NCBI GenBank assembly: GCA_032164245.1
Contig: JAVMKO010000010.1
Coordinates: 27,788,189 to 27,852,188 of the forward strand
DNA from: Sternotherus odoratus
Lineage: Eukaryota > Chordata > Testudines > Kinosternidae
Reading direction: 5' to 3'
Length of the DNA: 64,000 nt
Part shown: in pieces, positions 36,258 through 48,648 of the stretch
Layout: every line of letters begins with the position of its first letter
How positions within the stretch are numbered: the stretch's first letter is position 1
Made by a program: the position numbers and the translations under genes
The notes under the pieces: generated by a model
Database searches by the model: none
Seen by the model: the letters and a program-made list of their open reading frames with translations, nothing else
What the model was told of the DNA's origin: nothing

Positions 36258-36382
36258 TAGGGTGACCAGATGTCCTGATTTTATAGGGACAGTCCAGATT
36301 TTGGGGTCTTTTACTTCTATAGGCTCCTATTACCCTCCCATCCCCTGTCCCAATTTTTCACACTTGCTGTCTGGTCACTCTA
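36258..36382. mobile_element. hAT MITE, 125 bp
   Basis: Ends TAGGGTGACCAGATGTCC and, inverted, TAGAGTGACCAGACAGC. Flanks gttggttc (36250-36257) and gttgcttc (36383-36390) match at 7 of 8 bases. The interior atagggacagtcc and gtcccaatttttcacac match the MITE at 45482-45604 closely. Confidence 0.9.
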
Positions 36383-36390
36383 GTTGCTTC

Positions 36391-37364
36391 AGCGGAACCA
36401 AGCGGAACTTACCAATAGGAGATGATGAAAGGCTAGATATACTGTTTAAGCTTTTAGAGTCTGAATGCAAAAGCTAAACAACTCATATCCCATTTAAAAT
36501 TATGCTTCCAGTAGAAGCAGCATCCTAACCAAAGAAATGTAGAAAAAGGATCTCCTTTAAGAACATATAGCAGGATATTTAATTCTGTGGCCCCATTGCC
36601 TCTTGCTGATTTTTGGGATACATCGTTTAGGTTACCTAAAAGTATTTGCATCTGTAACAAAACTAGTATCATTAAATAACTGAGCTCTGAAATGCTTAGT
36701 TGCAAAGCTGATATTATGGAAAACTGGTAACATGTTAAGGAGTTAAATCCCCAACATGATTTGAAGCTTTTTGCAAGATATCCTATGTTGTCTCTACTGC
36801 AGGGTTTTTAATCACATATTTTAAAAGGCAGTGGCACGTGTTTGAGTGCTCCATTATCTGTTAACCATCTACTAAGCGTCAAAGCATATTGCTATTAGTC
36901 AGCCTCAGGCCTTTTCTCAGAAGCTCTTGTCTTTATGGCAAGAATGAGATCCATTCAGCTAGCACTGTTCCAGTAACTACTATTAAGTCTTAGTCATTGT
37001 CAGCAATGGGTGGTTGTCTAATACAGACAGGGGAGTATATTTTCACTACCTGCCAGCTCCGATGGAAAGCTTTGGAGAACTTGCTGGTCACCTGGTGCTG
37101 ACAGCTCCTTCATTCCTGCTCAAAACTGCACTAAGGTACAGATGAAAAGATAAATGATATTAGGGAATTCATGTCTGCACAAGAAACTGCTGTTTCCATC
37201 GGGATGTTATGAGTATGAGAAGGCAGAAGGATTGCCTGTATACATATAAATATCAAAGGAAATGGTCCATGAGACAATTGTTATACAACAATGTGGTTGA
37301 CCCTATATTTTTTTTTAAAAAGCCTCTTGATTTATATTACAATCGTGCTTGCAGGCCCCAATTG
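36391..37364. other. Unique DNA, no feature seen
   Basis: AT-rich. No exon or repeat boundary found. Confidence 0.5.
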
Positions 37365-37690
37365 TCATCAGAACAATTGTGCTAGGCACTGCACAAACAG
37401 ATAGAAAGAGATAGTCCCTGCCCCGAAGAGCTCATGGTCGTCATCATCATCATCCCAGCAAATCTCATCAGCAAATCTCAGAGCACTTGACAAAGGAGGT
37501 CAGTCTCATTGACTGGCAAAAAGTCAGAGTAAGGCAGTATTATTCCCATTCAATAGATGGAAAAATAAGGCAGAGGTGGGAAGTGATTTGCCCCAAAGTT
37601 GCACAGTGTCTGTAGCAGAGACAAAAAGTTAATCCAGATCTGAGATCCAGTCCAGTGCCTTAACCAAGTGATCACTGTTCTTCTTTGGCT
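37365..37690 (-). repeat. MIR/CORE-SINE with tail
   Basis: On the minus strand the tail (gtgctaggcactgcacaaac, gatagtccctgccccgaag) is followed by cagtattattcccattcaat, aaaataaggcagaggtgg, gaagtgatttgccccaaag and cagtccagtgccttaacc, in MIR order. A (atc)n run at 37440-37453 interrupts it. Confidence 0.75.
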
Positions 37691-39164
37691 TCAGGCAATT
37701 TTATTGTTAACTATAATTACTGATCTATACACAATTGTTAATATTCCTTAAAAACAGTATACCAAGTACATTGATAGTAGGCTCCTTCATCACTCTCTGT
37801 GTGTGTGTGTACACACATACTCAATGGGATTATGAACATACATCCAGTTATGGGTGTATGTACACACACCTACACCCATTATAGTTTCCATAGTTAGGGC
37901 TTTTTCCTGATCCAAAGAAATACTCAGCTTTCTTTGATGGTAATTGAAAAAGCCACCATTGACATTCACAGATTTCTCACTAACCTTTTATTTTTAATCA
38001 AAACCACATGCAGAGTTAGAAATTAATCCAAAATTAAGCAGGGCACTTTGCTGAGACATGTCTTTCTGCAAAGTAAAGGAAGCTTAATTGGTTTCTTTTT
38101 AAGCTTAAAATTGAAAAAAGGCCTACCCAGCCTGTAAGGGTACCATTCAGAAATGTTTTTCAATTGTTTCTGTCTTCTTCTTTTACCTAATTTGTATGAA
38201 GGACAATCTTGAGCCATCTGGTGCCTATTTAATTTTTAACCACCTCTCACTTGGAATATTTATTATTTTATACTTATTTTGTCTTAACAAATTGGCCATA
38301 AGCTAAACCGCACCATCTGTGACTTCCAGTAAATACAACTGTTACTAATGAAATTACCCAGCTTCATCATTTTGATTTAAATGCTTTGCCTGCTTTTTCT
38401 ATGACCTTTCATTGCTTGCCATCAAATAACAGCTTTCACACATTTAGATACATGCTCATGTAGGTCAGGCTTCAGGAATAAATCTTATCTGTGAATCTGA
38501 AGAAGCTTGGCCAAGCTTGCTCAGCAGGTTGGCATAAGAGACCCCAGCCAGGGCCATGCTAAGAAATCATTATGGCATTTGTGCCCATCCAGCTAAGGGC
38601 TGAACACTGTGTGTGTATCATGCTCCAGGGCAGATCCCCTGCCATGTGACCAATTGGACGCTGTTCCTTGTTTCCTTGCCTTCCTTTTGTTAGACTGACT
38701 GTATTAATGATTCTAGAAGCTGAAGGCCACTCTTTTGACTCCTCATTCTCACTTTCAATAAAAGGACTCATGTGACCAGACTAAACAACAATAAAGTCTC
38801 AACGAAAATTTGGAATCTTACATTAGGAAAAGTGTACCGTGAATATGGAATATACATAAAGGGAAGAGAAGTTTAATGACAGTTAAATACGAATTTTTGT
38901 GAAAATGTATATAGTACTTCCCAAATAGTTTCCAGTGTGATTAATATGTACATACAGGAATCCAGTCACCCTCCCCCTGAATCACCAGCTCCAATACCTT
39001 TAGCACTCTGGTGTTTCCTGGTAGGTTTCCATCCAAGCACTGACTACATTACCATAGGCAGTGATCATCTTGTGACATCTTATGATATTACAGCCTGAGG
39101 TGCCATGGCTACACACAGAGATTTGAGCCAAACATCACCTCTGTGGATTCACATTCACTCAAAA
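37691..39164. other. Unique DNA with a GT/AC simple repeat
   Basis: Positions 37797-37877 hold (gt)n and (ac)n tracts around tgtgtgtacacacat. Nothing else was found. Confidence 0.5.
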
Positions 39165-39330
39165 CCCCAGAAACGTCGATTTCAGTGCTACTCCCCTTGT
39201 TAGGCAGGAGTTTGGAAATCGATTTAAAGACCCTTTTAGGTCGACCTAAATGTCATCGTAGCAAGGACAGCAAAGTGGAAGGATCAATTTAACGTGGATA
39301 AATTTGACTTTACCGCATAGTGTAGGCCAA
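39165..39330. mobile_element. PIF/Harbinger-type MITE remnant
   Basis: The words aacgtcgatttcagtgctac, gaaatcgatttaaagaccc, ttaggtcgacctaaatg and the right end ccgcatagtgtaggcc resemble the turtle MITE class represented at 10907 and 26486. The left terminus is lost or unrecognisable. No TSD can be shown. Confidence 0.55.
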
Positions 39331-40025
39331 AGGGTATGATGTCACAAAAATGTAACTCTTGGTAATTTTACTAAATGAACCAGACTAGAGCCTTCATCAG
39401 CAAGTAAGGAAGTTATGTCTGTACCGGGATACCTTGGTAGTCAGATGGGAAAAGGGCAGATACCAGTTACACTGGAGTTTTTGATAAAATATAAACGTTT
39501 GTAAGACTGAAGCAGGGCTTGTGTAAAGAATAGGTCTGGTTCTTTCTTCCCTTTGAGGAAGGTTCATCACTGCTGTAGCACTGCACTTGTCTCATTTAGA
39601 TTTCCAAGGTGGCTGGGGATGCCAGCGAGGCTTCACTCATGACAGCACCATGCTCCCTTGCCAGTTTTCAGCAAAATATATGTTGTTAAACATGCTGTTC
39701 ACCAAACTGAAATCCACGGGAGTTGCAGGTACTCTTAGAATTTGGCCTATACATACTGAATTTTCTTCACTAGCACAGCCAAAGTTCAATGCTTGGTGAG
39801 CAAAATATTTACAATAATCAATAATTACACTGAATCCAACAAATGTTTTTCTTTTCAGTGTTAGATTCCACAGCATTGAGGAGTTGAACCGTTACCCTGA
39901 ATTTTATTAAAAATAGCAGAAAGCCAGAATATTTTTTCTTCAAGTGCACTGTAAAGAAGGCTGGAATAAGACTTCTAGCAGCAGAACATGCTTCATGATA
40001 TCTGAAGACAAGAATATTTTTGTAT
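39331..40025. other. Unique DNA, no feature seen
   Basis: Short open frames only, without support. Confidence 0.45.
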
Positions 40026-40112
40026 CAGAGGAGTAGCTGTGTTAGTCTGTATCCACAAAAACAAGGAGGAGTCTGGTGGCACCTTAAAGACTAACAGACT
40101 CCTCGTTGTTTT
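40026..40112 (-). mobile_element. PLE tail fragment with inverted end
   Basis: The minus-strand tail reads gtagctgtgttagtctgtat, acaaggaggagtctgg and ggcaccttaaagactaac. Directly after it, actcctcgttgtttttact is the same tail in plus orientation. This gives a very short fold-back insertion, a miniature of the head-to-head arrangement at 14.7-16.6 kb. Confidence 0.75.
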
Positions 40113-40459
40113 TACTAATATTTTAAAGTCTCAAATCTATATAGAGAGACAAAACTGCAAGGGCAACAGTATGGACAGCACTGTTCATCTGGAGAGACTC
40201 CTGAGAGTCAATAGTAAGTTTAGTATTCAGCCTCTGGGAACAGTTAACGCTAGTCAGAATAAAGGGTGATATATTGCTGCTAGTGGATCGACTTGCTGTC
40301 TGTATATTTACAGCACACAAATCCTGTGATCTAGAAAATGAAAAACTCCAGCAAAAAGGACCCCTGATATCTATTAAATATGCTTGAAAGTATTTTGGAT
40401 ATGTAATGTACAGAATGCAAAGAGACAGAATATTTAGGCTGCAGATGTCTTGTAGGTTT

Positions 40460-40537
40460 GGAATTAGTTTCCTATTTTACATATATACACCTGCAATTGG
40501 AATTAGTTTCCTATTTTACATACATACACCTGCAATT
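40460..40537 (+). repeat. Tandem duplication, 2 x 39 bp
   Basis: The unit starts ggaattagtttcctatttta and ends cacctgcaatt. Copies at 40460-40498 and 40499-40537 differ at one base (atatatac against atacatac). Confidence 0.9.
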
Positions 40538-41899
40538 GGATGATCACAAAAGTTCATGACTTTCTTTCCACAGCACCCTTTTGTATTTGAGTTGAATATT
40601 CAAGAGAAAATTGTACTTGCACAGCTATTCATGAAAAGTTAATTTTAAGATTACACACTAAAGCATTGTAATTGATAACATTTCACATGGGATGGAACAA
40701 AACAAAAGGAAAAGGGCTCCCAAATCAACTTGCGAAGTCCAAGCACAAAGACAATTCGACCCTTCACAGCTAAGGCTATTCATGTTCTTTTCATAATTGT
40801 GTGTCAACAATTGTAGTCATAATAGAAAATTGCAATGCAATTTGGTATATTTTATTACATGGTACTCTGCTTGCCCTAAAAAGATAAGGTTCCCTAACCC
40901 CCCTATCAGAGCCAAACACACATGCAGTTAAACATGCCTGAATGATTACCATGCAATCACATTTTTACATCATAACAGCAAACTATGCTCAATATGAGAT
41001 TCAGATGTAAACTCATTCAGCTCATAGACTGACAATTGCATGTATTTTCTAGGTGTGAAGATTTTGGAAAACATTATATAGGGTATATTAGAAATGGTTA
41101 ATTATTTTATCAGATATACCTCCAAGAGTCTCAGTGTTGCACTGTTTTCTTCACTTTCTCCTGATATCTGACAGCTATACGTAGCCAATCAGTGAACAAG
41201 TACCCTTGCACCAATCACAGCTAACAAATATATCTTGAAATTTGCACATCAAATGTATACAGACAATTGTTTACAATGAATCCACAGAAAAAAAGCTTCA
41301 CAAAAAGGGGTTAAATAACTCTGAACGATTTAGAGGAAATCAGATTCAAATATTCCATAAGCAATAGAAAGGAGCTAAGTTTGTTGAGAAAATTATTTCA
41401 TAATCTTTATTATATAACAACTGTTGTGATGCTATGGTCTGTCAAACACTAGTGGTCTGTGGTGCCCTTCTTGGGGTTTTACATGATGAAACAGTGGAGA
41501 GTTATACTGGTGGGAGGGAAAGAGGGTCTAGTGAGGTGACTTCTGTTATGAAACCTTCTGTTATGAAACCAGTTCTACAAGGCACACAGTGTTCTATCAT
41601 CAAGGAAACCACAACACACACCCATTCTAATTAAGTTCACATTACAGGATGCCCAGCCAGAATTGTTTTACACAAAAACCATTAAAGTAGAGAGGTTTAT
41701 GCAGGCATGGAGAGATTTTGAGGCGGAACCAAAAAAAAGTGCAAAGACTTGTTTGTTTATATGTGCATCGAACAGGATGACTGGGTTCCTCCATTGACCT
41801 ACCCTAGGTTGGAACCCTGCAGAGAAATGTTAGTTGATTCTACTGATCCATTGCAACATGAGCTGCATATTAACTCCACCCTGCATATGAGAGGGTAGG
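40538..41899. other. Unique DNA, no feature seen
   Basis: A small 15-bp tandem duplication (cttctgttatgaaac) lies near 41540-41570. No exon or element ends were found. Confidence 0.5.
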
Positions 41900-42660
41900 G
41901 GTGTGTGAAGCCCTTTGAGCCCCTCCCCCCCCCCCCCCCCGCTGGGTGCCTCATGGTCCTATACCACCTCACCCCAGGAGAGGAGCTGTAAAGGTGGGTC
42001 CTCTAGGCCTGCCTAGAAAGGGTGCAGGGAAGCAGCCAATCAGAGCATAGCAGGCTCTGACAAAAGGAGCTACAGGGCTTGAGCAGCTCAATTTCTGGCT
42101 GGGACCTGTGTGGCAAGGAAGGGTGCTCTGCCCTGGTCACAGGACCTTGGAAGAGAAGCAGAAGTTGAGTTCTGACTGCATTTTGCTCTTTGCAAGGAGA
42201 GGGCAGATCTGAGAACTATAATACTGTAGTAAAGTAATAACTGATAAGGAAAGAGACATGAGGGAAGCAGCCCAGGGAAAACAATAGCAGCTAATTGGAG
42301 GAGTTGAAGGGATCAGTATGTGACTGCTGTTCAGTGGATCCCTGGGTTGGGACCTGAGATTGTGGGCAGGCCTGGGTTCCCCCCACCAGCCAGTGAATAC
42401 CCCAGTGAGGGCCAACCAGGCCCAAAGATAGGGCTGAGGATCCTGGTGAGGACTAACCATTTGTTGAATTGTGTTACCCCAGAAGGGGTTCATCCATTAT
42501 TGACTGCGTGACTTGGCCAAAGAGCTGAGCCACAGAAGACCCACCCAGCAAGGGCAACAACCTACAGGGGACACCAGAACCAAAAAAAGGTTGCAGCATC
42601 ACACCAGGCCCACAAGAGGCACTGACAAGAGGTGAGTATGCCCGACCACAGGGTGTTTCA
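41900..42660 (+). mobile_element. Old LTR-like block
   Basis: After a C run (41926-41941) the GC-richer sequence includes agccaatcagagcatagc, acctgtgtggcaaggaaggg, tgttcagtggatccctggg, ggttgggacctgag and gggcaggcctgggttcccc. I recognise this word order from LTRs in turtle genomes. I could not define TG...CA ends or a target duplication. Open frames here are not supported as genes. Confidence 0.4.
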
Positions 42661-44636
42661 ATAGGTGGAAAGTATTGGGTCCAAGACAGAGGTTTATGCA
42701 AAGAAACTCTAAGAACAGCTAAGATTATAGAGGGAGTTAAGGCTAGGAATTAAATATTTTTGTAATTTGAGGTACCAGTAAAGAAAATCCCGAAAGAGGG
42801 CAAGTTTGGACTAAATACATATGTAGGTTATTGAGAGTAAGAACTCTATCTACTTAAAATTTTAATCCTTTGTGCAAAGCCAAGTAAAAGGGCTTCTGTT
42901 ATATTAGTGGTGGTTATTACGGTATCAGAGCGGAGACAGATGTTGCATTTTATTTCTAGTCTTTGTCTAAAATTTCTATTTCAGTTTAATGACATTTCAT
43001 ATACATGGGATAATTCACTATTTCCAGTAGCTTGTTTGTTCCATGTTATTCAGGTTACCGTCATTGAGTTCAAATAGCAGTTCAACTAGTACATGCCCTT
43101 TTTAACTTTTGCTCCCTGTTAACAGAACTAAATTAAGGCTGTGGAAAGCTTCCTAAACTACATTTTCAATGCTTAAAGGGAACCAGAAATGGTACAACAG
43201 TGGCTGAGCTGGCATTTAAGAGGGTAACTATCCTGACCTTAAATTCAAAGAGAATTTTTTTCTCTTAAAGACTTGGAAATGCATTATTACATTAGCATCA
43301 ATTATTTTTAATAACTAAGATTTTGTTAAAAATTCTTATCTTTCTAAAGTTTGGTTTCCTGGTTTTATAACCCTATGTCCCATTCCCATTAATATTCATT
43401 AAAAGTAGTTCAAAGTATCTGAAACTTCAATAAAATCCTTAGTTTAAGATTTTCTTATTCACATCCTGTATTAATGTTTTCATTATTAGTTTTTATTGCA
43501 TGGTTTCATACTTGTGTTTTAGTATTATATAGAGACAAGAAAAATAATTTAAAATAACTTAAAACTACTATAGCAAACCACAAAAAGCAATCAATTTCTA
43601 TTGAAATGTCAGGCTGGCATTCTGTTTTTAACCTTTCCCTCCATCCTGGCTTTATGTTTTCTGGTTTTTCCACGGTGACTTCTACAATAAAATCATTGCA
43701 TCATGAAGTTTGTCACTGCATATCCACATAACTTCATGTTGTGATAACATGTTGACCTTTAGATTCTTTGGGATGCTGCTAGTGTCCAATGATAGGTTTG
43801 TGGGATAATAGACAACTCCATGAAAGTCAGGGTGGTTGCAGTTTTAATTTCGACAGTCCTAGCTGCCATGAGAAAGGCATTTCAAAAGAAACTTCAGTAT
43901 GTTTTACTGTAATGCAATGTCAGTCTCTAATGTGATTTTTTTCATTTTACTATATAAGTGAAGTTGTATAATGTGAATCTTGGTTTAGGCTGCCACTGCT
44001 GCGTTTATAAAAGATGACTGACAAAACTTTTTGTAACAAAGATAAGAATCATTAGCAAATATTTTTATTTGATTTGCAATTATTTTTGATGAGCAATCCA
44101 GATCAATGGATGAAGAAAAAGTTATGTATATTGAATTTATATTAAATGCCAATGTCCTTGTTAATTGTGTATGTAGATCAGATCTTCTAGAGAGGGTGAA
44201 TATTACTTAGATGACACTTTTAGGAACTGGGCTGAGTTTTAAGCTCATTCTCCCTTTCTTGCTCTCAAGGCCTCATGTATGCTTATGCCACACGAGGGCA
44301 TGACAAAGTGCGAAGGGCCCACAACATGTGCTTCCCAAGGCGTGCACATGTTTCTTCCTTAGTAATGTTTGTGATGAGATTTCCCAGTGTATGTCTCATT
44401 GTAAAGGAGTGTTGGTCAACCTGCAGAATCCAAGGGGTTAAATAGATATTAAAACTAAGACCATTTGTTGTTGTAGTATGCCTGTAAAAGAATATGGGGA
44501 AAATAAAGAGGATAAAAGTAAAAAATAAACAGCATTCTTAGACCTATACCAAGCACCCACTGCCCTCATTGGTATCAGAAGGATGGATAAATTCAAGGCC
44601 AGAAAGCTGCATATAAATACAGCCATTTATTAACAT
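42661..44636. other. Unique AT-rich DNA, no feature seen
   Basis: About 2 kb with no recognisable element ends, tandem array or exon. Confidence 0.5.
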
Positions 44637-44683
44637 TAAAGAGTGTGTGAGTGAGTGAGAAAGAGAGAGAGAGACACACACAT
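44637..44683 (+). repeat. Simple repeat (gtga)n/(ga)n/(ac)n
   Basis: gagtgtgtgagtgagtgaga passes into gagagagagac and acacacac. Confidence 0.9.
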
Positions 44684-44754
44684 TGAGATCAGCTTAACCT
44701 CAGTACCCAGAAAGATAATGGAGCAATCAATCTGTAAGCATTTAGAAATAAGAT

Positions 44755-46130
44755 GATAATTAACAATCAGCGTGGATTTGTCAAGAACACATCATGTCAA
44801 ATCAGCCTCTCCTTATTCACTGACAGGGTAACAATCTTTGTGGAGAGTGAGGAAACAATAGATGTGATATATCTTGACTTCATAAGGCTTTTGATATGGT
44901 CTCGCATAATCTTCTGATAAGCAAAAACTAGGGAAATATTGCCTTGACGAACATACCATAAGGTGGGTATACAACTCGTTGGGAAACCATTCTCAGAGCA
45001 GTTATCAATGTTTCATAGTCAGACTGGAAGGGCATACAAAGTGGGATCCTGCAGGGATCTGTCTGGGTCTGGCTCTATTCAACATCCTCATACATAGTTT
45101 TGATTAAGGCATAGAGAGAACGTTTATAAGGTTTGTTGACGATACAAAGCTCGGAAGAGTTAGGAAGCACTTTGGAGGACATCATCAGAATTCAAAATGA
45201 CCTTGACAAACTGGAGAAATGGTCTGAAATAAAAAGGATGACATTCAATAAGGACAAATACAAAGTACTATGGTTAGGAAGGAACAATCAATTGCACACA
45301 TTCAAAATGAGAAATGACTGCCTAGGAAGGAGTACTGTAGGAAAGAATCTGAGGGTTATAGAGGAACACAAACTGAGTCAACAATGGAATACTGTTTAAA
45401 AAAAAAGTACACGATTCTGGGATGTATCAGCAGGATGTTGGAAGCAAGACACAAGAAGTAATTCTACTATTCTACTCAGCATAGGGTGACCAGATGTCCC
45501 GATTTTATAGGGACAGTCCCAATTTTGGGGAACTTTTTCTTATATTGGCTCCTATTGCCCCCTACCCTGTCCCGATTTTTCACATTTGTTTTCTGGTCAC
45601 CATAACTCAGCACCAATAAGCCTCCACTAGAGTATTGTGCCCAGTTCTGGGTACCACATTTTGCGATAGAAGTGGACAAATTGAAGAAAGTCCAGAGAAG
45701 AGAAACAAAAATGATTACTTATTTAGAAAACAACCTATGAGAAAAAAAGAGAAAAAATTGGGGTTTAATCTGGAGAAGAGAAGACTGAGGAGGGAAATAA
45801 CAGTCTTGAAATCTATAAAATGTTGTCACAAAGAGCAGGGTGATAAATTATTCTTCTTACCCAATGAGGACAGGATAAGTAATAATGGGCTTAAATTGTC
45901 GCAAGGGAGATTTAGATAAGACTTTAGGAAAAACTTCCTAATAGTAAGGATAGTTAAGCACCGGAACAAATTACCTAGGGAGGTTGTGGAATTTCTGTCA
46001 TTGGAAGTTTTTAAGAAAAAGATTATACAACCCTTGTCAGGGATGGTCTAGATAATATTTAGTCCTGCCTCGGGCAGGGATCTGGACTTGATGACCAATT
46101 GAAGTACTTTCAGTCCTACATTTCTATTAT
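44755..46130 (+). pseudogene. CR1 LINE, 3' half of ORF2 and 3' end, inactive
   Basis: The plus strand follows CR1 ORF2 order: a NQRGFVKNTSCQISLSL-like part near 44767-44815, a VIYLDFIRLLIW-like part with a frameshift (44875-44905), a GVQLVGKP-like part near 44965, an RVPQGSVWVWL-like part near 45045, a degraded active-site segment near 45133-45150 (FVDDTKL in place of the usual FADDTKL), DLDKLEKWS near 45205, then a KVLWLGRNN-like segment, and the C-terminal EEYCAQFWVPHF-like part after 45630. Multiple stops and frameshifts make it dead. A 123-bp hAT MITE interrupts it at 45482-45604. Confidence 0.8.
45482..45604. mobile_element. hAT MITE, 123 bp, inserted in CR1
   Basis: Ends TAGGGTGACCAGATGTCC and, inverted, TATGGTGACCAGAAAAC. 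Perfect 8-bp duplication actcagca (45474-45481 and 45605-45612). The interior atagggacagtcccaatttt and ctgtcccgatttttcac match 36258-36382. It interrupts the CR1 frame, so it is younger than the CR1. Confidence 0.95.
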
Positions 46131-47309
46131 TTAAAAATCAAATAGTGAGGGCAGTTTAGCAATCACTTCATAATGTTCTAGAGGCCTAGAGAAGGAACTA
46201 CAATTGGAGGGGCTTCACACAAGAGTCAGAGAAGTAAGCTTAGTTCAATGACCTGAAGAGACCTCCTCACAATTACCACTCTAACCGGCATCCTGTGTAG
46301 TTCCTGAAACAGGACCTAGTAACCTTTCATCAGGCCATATTCTCTCTCTCACAAGAGAGGAAATTTTTCTCAGTTAACTCACTACTCCCAGGATCTAACA
46401 CTCACTCCCATCTCTACTGGGAGCTGAAATCCAATTAACTTATCCCTTTCTGCAGCCATTTAGAGAATGTCTATGTACAATTTAGGAATTCTGTTTGATA
46501 TTATGAACTATGTGTTTAAGCCCTTAAGATTAATTTCCTACTCTCAACATTTCAAGTAACTCAAGTGAGATCCAGCACTACTCGGGTTTGGCTGAATCCG
46601 CCTCTCCATCTGTGGAGTTGCAACACCACTTGGTTTGAGAGTCTGCCCAAATGGGGGGTCAAGGGAAAACTCCTTTCTCATACACACACTTACTTTTGGG
46701 CAGCCCTCAATACAGCTGGTGGTCACTTCAACTGGGACAAAGGGTTTGGGGATCAAAGTGGACAAGGAAGTGAAGCCCAGTTATTTGTACTATATTCTTA
46801 CTTTATACTCCTGGTGCTTAGGGGACGGAAGTGGTGCCTGAATGGCTTTCTCTGAATTACTTATTAAGGGCTATCATTAACAGGTTAATAGGCTGAATAG
46901 AACAATGGGATGGCTGAAGACCAGGGAAAGCAGATCTCTAAAGGAGAAGGAATGGAATTTCTAAAGAAGGGGAACAAAAACTGAGGTGTTGATATCCTTT
47001 ACAAACAAAATGGCTGAAAAGTTGTGAATGGGACTTGGAGGAACAAAGGAGCAGGTATCTGGAATGAGGGGGAACCTTTTTGACTGCCAAAGGAGTTGGA
47101 GAACATCAACTGCATAGGCTAAGAAGAAAGACTCCATATTCTGGAGGAGAAGTGCAATTGGAAAAGAGGAGAGGAAAGATACTCAGCTCCTTAGAAGATG
47201 CTGACCATCTCCCCAAGATTGCTCAAAAGTGGGGAGGAAATTGAGGCAGATAGTAGTGAACAGGTGTTTATTGTTTTGCCTAGATCTGTGTATCTCTTGT
47301 GCTACGTAG
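46131..47309. other. Unique DNA, no feature seen
   Basis: A 96-codon frame at 46565-46855 has no recognisable domain. Confidence 0.45.
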
Positions 47310-47445
47310 TGCTGATGTAGCTATGTTGATCCCAGGTTATCAAAGACAAGATAGTTGAGGTAATATCTTTTATTGGACCAACTTTGATTGGTGAGAAAGA
47401 CAAGATTTTGTGCTTATACGAGCTCTTCTTCGGGTATTGTGTTAT
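47310..47445 (-). mobile_element. PLE-type tail, second subfamily
   Basis: Contains gatgtagctatgttgatccc, gaggtaatatcttttattgg, accaactttgattggtgag and gagctcttcttcgggtattg. This is the most complete of the three copies of this tail in the window. No coding part. Confidence 0.5.
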
Positions 47446-47840
47446 TTAAAGTAAAATGAGTGATTATTTTAAGAAATTCTTCTGCAAATCTATGTCTATT
47501 TACTTCAACTATCACATGTCCCTGAAGCCTAAACTCTAAACCAGAGTGCCCATAAGGCTGGGAACCTAGGAAAGAGCATGCTTAAGCTACTGGGGATCTT
47601 GGGGGCATTCAGCAGTTATCCTGAGGAGCTAGGACAGCTGAACTGTGAGGTCCCACTTCCAGAAGGGGTAACAGCAAGTCTGTGCTTAGGAAGTAGACCA
47701 TAGAAAGAGACAGTGCTGAGATTATTCAGACCAAGGGAATCTTAAAAGCACCTGGATCCAGTGCTGGGATCCAAACACTGTGGTCTGACGAGTATCCAAG
47801 CAGGTGGAGCATGACTAGGGCTGTGAAACCTTCCAGTTAG
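47446..47840. other. Unique DNA, no feature seen
   Basis: Flank of the LTR element that follows; no repeat ends or exons. Confidence 0.45.
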
Positions 47841-47845
47841 GCTCC

Positions 47846-48552
47846 TGTGGCGGGGTGACCACCCGCCCCCTACCGGAAGGGGCTTGGAAAAGCCCCAAAA
47901 GGGGTTTGAAGCTGGGAGCCAGCAGGCTTTTCAGGCCTGATTGGGCATGAGGCCCAGCTGGGCGGCCACGCCCCAAACACTCCCAGCCAGGATATAAGGG
48001 CTGGGAGGCAGAGAGGGAGAAGGCAGTCTCCTCTGTATTCAGAGGGAGACAGGCCTAGCTGCAGGAGCTGAGCCAGGTACCTGGGTTAGGGCAGAGCTGG
48101 GACAAGGCAGAAGGAGCTGGGTGGGCTCTAGCCACGAGCCCCAGGCCTCCGGGCCTGATACAAGGCCCGACCCACAAGTACCAGGGTTGCAGGGGGCAGC
48201 CTAGGGCTGGAGATAGCAGCAGCAGGCCAACCCTCCTTGCCTGTGATGAGAAGCCACGATACTGCAGTCCGCCCCAGTGAGCGGGGGCAAGTGGTGACTG
48301 ACAGTGGCACACTCTGAGGTGAGGTGGGGATAGGGGGTAGAGGGTTCCCCTGGGGAGGGGAGACCCTCACACCAAAGGGGGTACTGCAGGGGTGCAGCCC
48401 CCACAGTTGGAGGGCACCGGGGTCCGGGAGGGACACGGGGCCAGCAAAGGAGCGGGGCATCAACCTGCGGAGGGTGCTCTGGACGCTGAAGGAGCTGATT
48501 CCCCAGACGACCAGCGGGAGGCGCCGCGGGGGTTCGTGGTGACCCCGTTACA
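47846..48552 (+). repeat. 5' LTR
   Basis: 707 bp. TATAA at 47993-47997 is the likely promoter core. No AATAAA signal is visible. It differs from the 3' LTR at only two positions: A at 48102 against G at 49719, and C at 48508 against T at 50125 (the latter a CpG change). Confidence 0.95.
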
Positions 48553-48648
48553 CTGGTGGAGAATGCGGGCACCGACGGTCCGCCCCTGATACAAGGGGCA
48601 GCACAAAGGACTGTGGGACTATTGCCTGGCGACAGGAAGGTGGAGAAC

